Below, piece by piece: positions 57,826 to 64,000 of a DNA stretch of 64,000 nucleotides. This stretch comes from Eutreptiella sp. 'Long Island Sound 2002'. Lineage: Eukaryota > Euglenozoa > Euglenophyceae > Eutreptiales > Eutreptiaceae. The position numbers and the translations under genes were made by a program. Position 1 is the stretch's first letter; each line of letters begins with the position of its first letter. The notes below the pieces were generated by a model. The model did not search any database. It saw only the letters and a list, made by a program, of their open reading frames with translations, and was not told the origin of the DNA. The stretch spans positions 4,278,001-4,342,000 of the forward strand of contig OZ038385.1 of assembly GCA_964036045.1 (NCBI GenBank). Direction: 5' to 3'.

Positions 57826-58308
57826 ACGCACACGCACACGCACACGCACACGCACACGCACACGCACACGCACACAACCACAACACGCACGCACACAACC
57901 ACAACACGCACGCACACAACCACAACACGCACGCACACAACACGCACGCACGCACGCACGCACACACACGCTGACACAAGGACACCTTCTTAGGAAGTCG
58001 CTGAAACTGATGAGGCCATTGGGGCCCGCCGTTGCCAGGTCCTCAGGGATTCCGATACGGCCTTGCCTGGGGGTCCCAGACCACTACACTGGCGGCTGGG
58101 CTTCCAGCGGCCGTGCAAGAGGGTTTCGTTGCAAGATACCCGGCCAGAAAAGGGGGCATCAACCGATGGACCCGGGTTCGATTCCGGGACCAACTGGCCC
58201 TCAAGCGCACGCGGCGCGCGCTCGCGGGTAACAGGTCGCGCATGCACCGTGCATACCCTTTGATTGAAACAGGATGGTCCCCCCACACGCACCTGCCCCT
58301 CTTTGCAG
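56433..58308 (+). other. Putative SOD intron 2 or intergenic region
   Basis: 1.9 kb with a compound (CA)n/(CACG)n array and no supported exon. The frame around 57068-57625 is open but lacks motifs. Ends with CCCCTCTTTGCAG. Confidence 0.45.
57768..57973. repeat. Compound (CA)n / (CACACG)n / ACCACAACACGCACGCAC array
   Basis: A pure CA run, then CACACG units, then three to four longer units with ACAACCACAACACGCACGC, then CACG units. Overlapping His/Thr/Arg frames are artefacts. Confidence 0.95.
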
Positions 58309-58931
58309 AGCACACGCCGCAGCGCCAGCCCCCTGCCGACCCCAACGCCGCGCCGGGCAACTCCTCCGCGCAGGAGGCCCTCGCGGAGTACTTCGGCAAA
58401 TACATCTCCCGCTTCTCGAGCCCCGTGGTCGCCGACGCCGGGCTGCCGTACGCCGACGCCCTCACGTGCTGCTCCCTGACGCTGTTGCTGGCCATCGGGG
58501 GCCTGCGGGGGTTCTACCCGAGGCCGAGTTGGCTGGAGCCGCTCGGGAACCCGGGGGCCAGTCTGCGTGGCCTCCCGTACATCCTGCCGGCCCTCAGCCA
58601 CGGGGCGGCGCTCGCGGCGTGCTGGCTGCTCGGCGCCCTCGCCGCCGGTGCGTACGAGCCCGAGGCCTTCAACGGCCGCTGGCAGGAGGCCCTCGGCCGG
58701 ACGCTGCGCGCCGGGGCCTTCGCGACGGGGGTGCTGCTGCTGTCCACGCAGTTCGTGACCGCGCTCAATCTCGAGGCGGCGGGCATTGACCAGTACACGC
58801 CGTCCCTGGCACTGGACATGGTCCTCAACCAAGTGGCCGGGGAAGTGGCCTCGGACGTCTTTGTGCAGGCGTTGGGGCTCACGGGCTTTCGCATGTTCCG
58901 GTGGTGGATGGCGCAACAGGATTGGGAGTAG
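58309..58931 (+). CDS. GC-rich exon encoding a three-span membrane domain, possible C-terminal fusion to SOD
   Basis: The acceptor CCCTCTTTGCAG precedes 58309. The frame runs EHTPQRQPPADPNAAPG, ALAEYFGKYISRFSSPVVAD, three hydrophobic segments (DALTCCSLTLLLAIGGLRGF; ILPALSHGAALAACWLLGAL; RAGAFATGVLLLSTQFVTAL) and ends RMFRWWMAQQDWE, TAG at 58929-58931. About 206 residues, markedly GC-richer than its surroundings. Similar hydrophobic domains occur in plant and algal plastid membrane proteins of unknown function, recalled only vaguely. The phase allows direct splicing from the SOD exon at 56432 (Glu completed across the junction). It could instead be the last exon of a separate gene with an unseen start. 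Confidence 0.7.
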
Positions 58932-60719
58932 GGGCAGCCGCGAGGGTGGGAAATGCACGTGCGCCGTCCAACCCGTGGGCCGGGGGCTGGAGGACTGCAT
59001 GTCCGGGGTTGCTGCGCGTGTCGCACTGCTGATGGTATCCGGGGGCACGGCAGCTCGGCAGAGTCGGTTGGTCCGGCTTCCCTTTTTCTGGGAACCGGCC
59101 CCGCAGAGGGAGTGGGGGAAGTGGATGCGGGGTGTGCAGGGGGCGCATTCGGGGCGGAGAGTGGGGCAGAGGATCAGGGCCCAGGGATCAGGGAACACGG
59201 GGGAACGATGTCTGCGGAACTGGAGCGCGCAAATGGCGTATCCCATGGGCATTACACGTTCGAAGGTCGCGTTTCAGGACCACAGAGAGCGCAATTGCCC
59301 GTTTGCCAGTTCAGGAGTATGCAGGAGTAGAGTGGGGCTTGGATCCTCAGCTCGCTTCATTCTGCAGAGGACACAACACAGGCCCTGTGTCCAAAAGGTG
59401 GCAAAGTCTGCCCAAAAGGGGGAGGGGGCTTCGGGGGTGGCAGGGCCGTGACCAGCCAACCGCGCACGGGACAGTCCACGTTGTACGGAGATGTGAAACC
59501 CTCGTACGGGGGGGGGCAGGCGGGTGGGACAGGAGTGGGTGCACGACAGGGGCACCCAGGAGCGCCACCAGACAGGGGGAGGAGCAACACAGACACACAA
59601 AACGCGGGAGCCACACCAGGAGGGACAAGGGCGAGCACAGCAAACAAGGAGGAGGGGCACAGCAAGGCAGGAGAGGCAACCAGAACAGCGGGAACAGGGA
59701 ACCAGAATGGAGCGAATGGCAGAGCGTGCGCATGGGAGGCAGCGACAATAAAGGGGATGGCTTGGCCAGCCAGCCCCGTCGCTACCGGGTGCCAGGGCAA
59801 CCCCTGCTCAACCGGCATCAGGTGGGGGGTGTTTCCCGCAGCCCAGATGGGCTGTTTGCACAACAGGACCGGGAGCCCATCAGGGGCAGACCAGCTGTGA
59901 GGGGGAAAAGGACATATGGTGGACAGCCGGGACAGCGCGTGGAGGAACAGGGCACCTGGGCCTCACGCACACAGAGACACAGCGAGGCAGGCTACGGACG
60001 GCCTGTGGACAGAGGCGCGTGGACCGGGCAACAACCAGCACATCCTCAACACACCAATCATTGGGTGCCGCTGACGCGCAAACGGCACACCATGCTGCAT
60101 TCAGCGCAGTCCCAACACACCAACTACTGGGCTCCGCGAACGCGGGAACGACACCAGCAAGAGCACCGGCTGCAGCGCCCGACAGAAAGCAGCAACCTGA
60201 CGCAACATGCGAAGGGAAGAACGGGTGACTGTCCAGGGCCCCGTAAAGGAGCAACAACCAGACGAAATGTCACACAGGGGGGGGGGGGGGGGGGCTAAGC
60301 TGAAAGAGGGAATGAACACACGGCCACGCTTGCACAGCCAGCGCCATCGCAGCAACGTTGTTTGCAGAAGCAACAACGTTGCGCGGCACACGATGTGTCA
60401 TTGATTGTGGGATTGACGTTTTGGGAAAGGGAAGGCACCGGCAACTGCTGAAGTGCTCGTTGGCCCAGCCCATCACCAGCACTCCAATGTCAAGGGACCT
60501 GCTGCATCGCCAGTGAGTTTGGGACTGACTGTCAGCAACAAAAAGTGCTGCAGGATCTGCCATGTGGCAGGCATTGATGAGAGCGTTCTGTATTTTGCAG
60601 GAGGAAGCCCCACCCCCAGGGGGGCGGCCAAGCCCGGTCCTTGTATGCGACCCCCCCCAGCCCTCCCCCCCCCCCCCGGTTTTTGAGAGATAGTGGTGTC
60701 GGGGCCATGGTGCCAACAG
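58932..60719. other. Repeat-rich stretch after the membrane-domain exon
   Basis: A long + frame (59132-60298) is open but Gly/Arg/Gln/Thr-rich and overlaps repeat R2; no domain. Poly-G at 60278-60294, poly-C at 60664-60677. Confidence 0.4.
59952..60294. repeat. Dispersed repeat family R2, copy 2
   Basis: Direct copy of 3386-3755. Shared words include GACGCGCAAACGGCACACCATG, seen with flanking differences, and CGGGTGACTGTCCAGGGCCC. Ends in a G run. Confidence 0.85.
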
Positions 60720-60904
60720 TGCCGAATTTTTTTGTGAATGCTTCCATTTCATCAAACCATCCATGTTTTGAGCGCCAGATTAGCAAGACCGGGCGCTATA
60801 CAAATGTCGTTTGTTACAAAGTGAAGATCCTGCATTCACAGCTCTTCCCCGGCTCCCAAGTGCAGTCCCAAGACTTTCAGGGGCAAACTCCGGTGGTTAC
60901 ATAG
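60720..60904 (+). CDS. Possible exon, unidentified
   Basis: After GGTGCCAACAG the frame reads PNFFVNASISSNHPCFERQI, then SKTGRYTNVVCYKVKILHSQ and LFPGSQVQSQDFQGQTPVVT, with TAG at 60902-60904. It is protein-like with two Cys and an N-glycosylation site (NAS). Polypyrimidine support for the acceptor is poor and no partner exon was found. Confidence 0.35.
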
Positions 60905-61064
60905 TGCATTCTTTTTTCGTCTTTCTTTCTCTCTTTCCCACGCTTTGGCGTGGCCCCTTGAGTTAGGGATACGGACTCCCACGCCTCCTCCTCAGAGGGG
61001 GAACTTTTCAAGGACAAGCACTATTATCACATACATACCTCCGTACCCCCAAACCCCCACACAC

Positions 61065-61704
61065 CATACCTCATGCTAGCGTCCGTTTTGATATGGGTAC
61101 CCGTCCGTGTGCGTCCGTTTTGATTTTGGGGAGCGTCCGTTTGCGTCCGTTTCAGTTTTGGGGTGCGTCCGTTTGCGTCCGTTTCAGATTTTGGGGGGCG
61201 AAATCAGAAATTGCCGGCAACAAAGAGTGTCGTGGGCTGGCATGATACCCCCGCCGATGGTTGAGCGGATAATAGGAAATGTAAGCACGAAGGTGAACAC
61301 CTGAGCGTCAGAATGTATTTTTTTCTCTGTGCATGTCGTGGGAGACTGGGGCAGTAGTACAGCGGTATATGCACAGCCTTCAGAAATAGGGGTCCTGGGT
61401 TCCATACTCGCTGGGCCCAAACTGCTGGCGCTCTTTTTTTCATCAGTCCAGACAGTAATCAGCTGGCGCTCTGTTTTTCATCAGTGCAGACAGTAATCAC
61501 CAAACACCAGTCACCAGACACCAGACGGTATTCCCCAGACACCCTGCATGAAAGGTGCAGAAGTTGTGAGGGCACAGCCATGGTATGATTGGGGAGCGTC
61601 CGTTTGCGTCCGTTTCAGTTTTTGGGTGCGTCCGTTTGCGTCCGTTTCAGATTTTGGGGGGCGTCCGCAACCGTCCGGAAAAACGGACGCTAGCATGAGG
61701 TATG
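61065..61704. mobile_element. 640-bp non-autonomous TIR element with 8-bp duplication
   Basis: Perfect 25-bp terminal inverted repeats starting CATACCTCATGCTAGCGTCC. The exact 8-bp duplication CCACACAC flanks it (61057-61064 and 61705-61712). Direct GCGTCCGTTT repeats with TTTCAG(A)TTTTGGGG spacers lie just inside both ends. A 39-nt-scale tandem (CTGGCGCTCT...CAGACAGTAATCA) occupies about 61424-61500. No transposase. Confidence 0.9.
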
Positions 61705-61920
61705 CCACACACACATCCCCCCCTGGAGGTATGCATGTGGTAGGTCTGGGTCGCGCACAGGCCCCCCCACCTTGGGACCCCCCCCCCCCCCCCCCACACA
61801 GCCGAATGGTGTTGGCTGCGCATCAGTTACTATTTTTCTCGCCAACCAATGGCAGGCCGTTCCTCTTGTGGCTTCCTTTTCTATTTTTCCCCACAGGAGT
61901 GAAATGCCACTCCACAGCGG

Positions 61921-62430
61921 CAGATTGTGCAAACACATGTGAGGCAGAGTATGCCGCTGCATGCACGCCAGTGTGGCGGATAATGCAAATAATGCAGTGC
62001 GTGCATGCCTGCATAGCAGATTTTGCCATTGCATGCATGCCTATGTGGCAGGTTTTGCACCCGCATGCATGCCTGTGTGGCAGTTACCATAGCAGATATA
62101 GCAGAATGTGGCAGATTGTGCAGCTGCGTGTGTGGCACATTATGCCGCTGCATGCGCACCAGTGTGGCAAATTCAGCTCGTGTAGCTGCGTATGCGACTG
62201 CATGCAACTGTGTGCATGTCTGTGTGGTAGATTATGCAACAGCATGCAAGCCTGTGTGGCACGTTGATGTAGTGCGTGCATGATTGTGTGGCGGTTTTTG
62301 CAAAAGCGTTCCTGCTTGCATGGCAGATACAACTTGCGTAGCAGCATATGCGACTACATGCATACTGTGTGCCAGATGGTGCAAATGTAATCCTGCTTGT
62401 GTGGCGGATGCAGGTTGTGCAGCATCATCA
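61921..62430. repeat. Degenerate minisatellite of GTGTGGCAGATTxTGCA / GCATGCATGCCT units
   Basis: Roughly 30-45 nt units in irregular spacing. Both strands stay open as Cys/His/Met-rich frames (+ 61548-62267), which I treat as an artefact of the repeat. Confidence 0.75.
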
Positions 62431-62828
62431 GCGACATGGTGGTGTACCATTGCCATATGAGCGACGGGCAGCGGAGTGTGTGCATACCCCGATGCGGATT
62501 CGTCCAGTGACCCGGCAATCAGTGCGGCACGGGCGGGGGTGGTATCCGGGCCCCTCATGGGACTGCCCCGGTTGCCCCCCCCTCCCCGTGCACGTGCGGG
62601 TGATCTTGGGCGCTCCGAGGCTGGCTAGACTGTGCACCCCTCCCTCCTCTTCTCATCCTTCCCCCACCTCGGTGCCACAAGGGGGCCTGAGGGGGGCCTG
62701 CGGTGCTGTCACTGCCCATCAGATGCCAGTTGCGGCTTGGCCTAGGATGGTGAAGCGATCAGAGTCATGGGCCCTTAGTTTGGGCTTCATGGCCTATGTC
62801 CTTGGGATGCAGCCCCCAGAATGCTTCC

Positions 62829-62853
62829 TCTCCATCCATCCATCCATCCATCC
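62829..62853. repeat. (TCCA)n tetranucleotide repeat
   Basis: Six units. Confidence 0.9.
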
Positions 62854-64000
62854 TCCAACCCACACACCCCCCCCTCAACCCCCCCCCCCCCCCGCAAGTT
62901 TTGACAGATAGCTGGGGGGGGTGTCGCATCAGGACCGGTTGTAGTCGCCCCCAGTGTTTTTCATCACCGCACCGATCTGGCATGAGCTGAGGGCATTCGT
63001 GAGTGCGTCAACAGGTTTCTCAGGTTTCCCAGTCATCAAGGGCCCACAAGGCAGAGATATTGGGGGGGGGGATGGCTGGTGGCTGGAAGGATGCACTGCT
63101 TGACTCTAGGTGCCGTGCTCCAGTACTGATGCACGTAGAGTGGGATTTGGATTTTTGACTGGCCCAAAATTCAAAAAAAAAATCAAATACCATCTTCACA
63201 AAAGGTTCCCAAGGTTTGGGAAGTGGCTGGTCCTTGGGTGCCTGGCACCCACCAGCCTCGAAGTTCTACATGTGGAACCTCCCCTCCCCCTTGCAAGGGA
63301 GCAGTGACCCCTCCTCAAAAAGGGTTGTAAAATGACCTGTTTGGGGGGCTCTTCCGACACAGTTTCCCCTATTTTGTTTTTTGGGGGGGGGGGGGGGGCA
63401 GTATCGCCCGTCCGCCCTCCCCCCACCCCTACCACCAAAAAGAGGAGAAAAGTATTGCCCACAGAACTTTTTCCATCAGCTGATCTTCTCCCTCCCTCTC
63501 TGGGGACCCTGATACGGCAGTAGTTATGCAGCTATTCTTTGCCCCCCCCTATAATGAGCATCGTTGAACACTTGATGCCCAACGGTTTTACCATTCTCTG
63601 TCTATTCTGAGAAAGGGTGATTTGTGCATGTTGAATTTGTTGCACACACTCACCCATTGTATTTCGTGGGTTGCGAATTCGCTAATTATGTTCCAAATGG
63701 TGACATGCATGGTTTGTTTTCTTGGCCCACCTCGTTCCATTGTCATGAATGTTCGCTTCTTTTTGTTGAGATGACATCATAGCGTGGAAAAGTATTTTTT
63801 TTTTTGTGTGGTAGCTGTCCTCTACCGGGCAGGTGTTCGATCAGCGTGGAAAAGTGGGATTACAATTTTATTTTATGTCTCGGATTTTTGTCATCATCAA
63901 AAGTTTTCCGAAAAGGTCTAACAACATCATTGGATCTTTTCTCACGTTTGTGTCTTGTTTGTTTTGATTGAATGACACCCAAATAGGAGCCAACAGGTGT
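62854..64000. other. End of window, no gene recognised
   Basis: C run at 62877-62893, G runs at 63061-63070 and 63384-63398, an AGCGTGGAAAAGT word repeated at 63781 and 63843, then AT-richer sequence to the end. Nothing coding supported. Confidence 0.4.

Noticed and set aside
58140-58200. tRNA-like T-arm (CCGGGTTCGATTCCGGG) followed by ACCAACT
   Set aside because: The T-stem has a central mismatch and no matching 5' acceptor strand, D-arm or anticodon arm could be placed upstream.
57990-59252. 420-codon minus-strand frame
   Set aside because: Antisense to the GC-rich membrane-domain exon. Its openness follows from high GC, and the + frame carries clear transmembrane segments and splice sites.
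59132-60298. 388-codon + open frame
   Set aside because: Low-complexity Gly/Arg/Gln/Thr composition over repeat R2, with other frames equally open and no motif.

Overview
This is eukaryotic nuclear DNA from a photosynthetic protist with a complex (secondary or higher) plastid. I infer this from short coding exons scattered among long GT-AG introns, many G/C homopolymers and (GT)n/(CA)n microsatellites, abundant mobile-element debris, a plastid fibrillin gene whose product starts with a signal peptide and has a second hydrophobic segment, and an iron superoxide dismutase. A dinoflagellate or another alveolate alga such as a chromerid fits best, but no rRNA, spliced leader or other decisive marker is present. 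No bacterial features (operons, ribosome binding sites, CRISPR) are seen. All genes I can support lie on the + strand.

Layout. (1) About 1-27,330: scattered exons of what is probably one very large gene for a secreted or cell-surface protein. An IPT/TIG domain comes first (26-585), then Cys-rich and beta-rich exons (2158-9631), a LamG/concanavalin-like domain built from three phase-compatible exons (11211-16211), and filamin/immunoglobulin-like segments (18781-27326). Some junctions fit perfectly in phase; others show that small exons are still missing. (2) 31,640-42,734: a complete four-exon plastid fibrillin (PAP) gene coding for 447 residues. Its last intron (36579-42618) contains a degenerate retroelement of about 4.4 kb. 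(3) About 45,570-46,370: small exons of an unidentified gene. (4) 52,586-52,924: a probable 3' exon of unknown function. (5) 54,795-58,931: an Fe-superoxide dismutase whose second exon joins in perfect phase to a third exon encoding a GC-rich, three-span membrane domain, a possible novel fusion. (6) 58,932-64,000: repeats, a TIR element and one weak exon.

The most interesting system is the retroelement in the fibrillin intron. It has an N-terminal GIY-YIG endonuclease, a CxC motif, and a C-terminal reverse transcriptase with Penelope/telomerase-like motifs, and it lies between two long (GT)n tracts. That is the permuted-domain (Naiad/Chlamys-type) Penelope-like architecture, here with an unusual RT motif C (F-R-D-N) and in a complex-plastid alga. 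Non-autonomous DNA elements are also clear. Two oppositely oriented copies of a hAT-like element carry an internal minisatellite and exact 8-bp target duplications (13126-13530, 46696-47025). Two more TIR elements also have exact 8-bp duplications (21995-22243, 61065-61704). Two short insertions of about 80 nt share a 3' core and are flanked by 16-17 bp duplications (10022-10100, 19735-19816); these look like a tiny SINE-like or introner-like family.

Limits: exon boundaries were read by eye from splice dinucleotides, reading frame and phase. No alignment, transcript or database search was possible.
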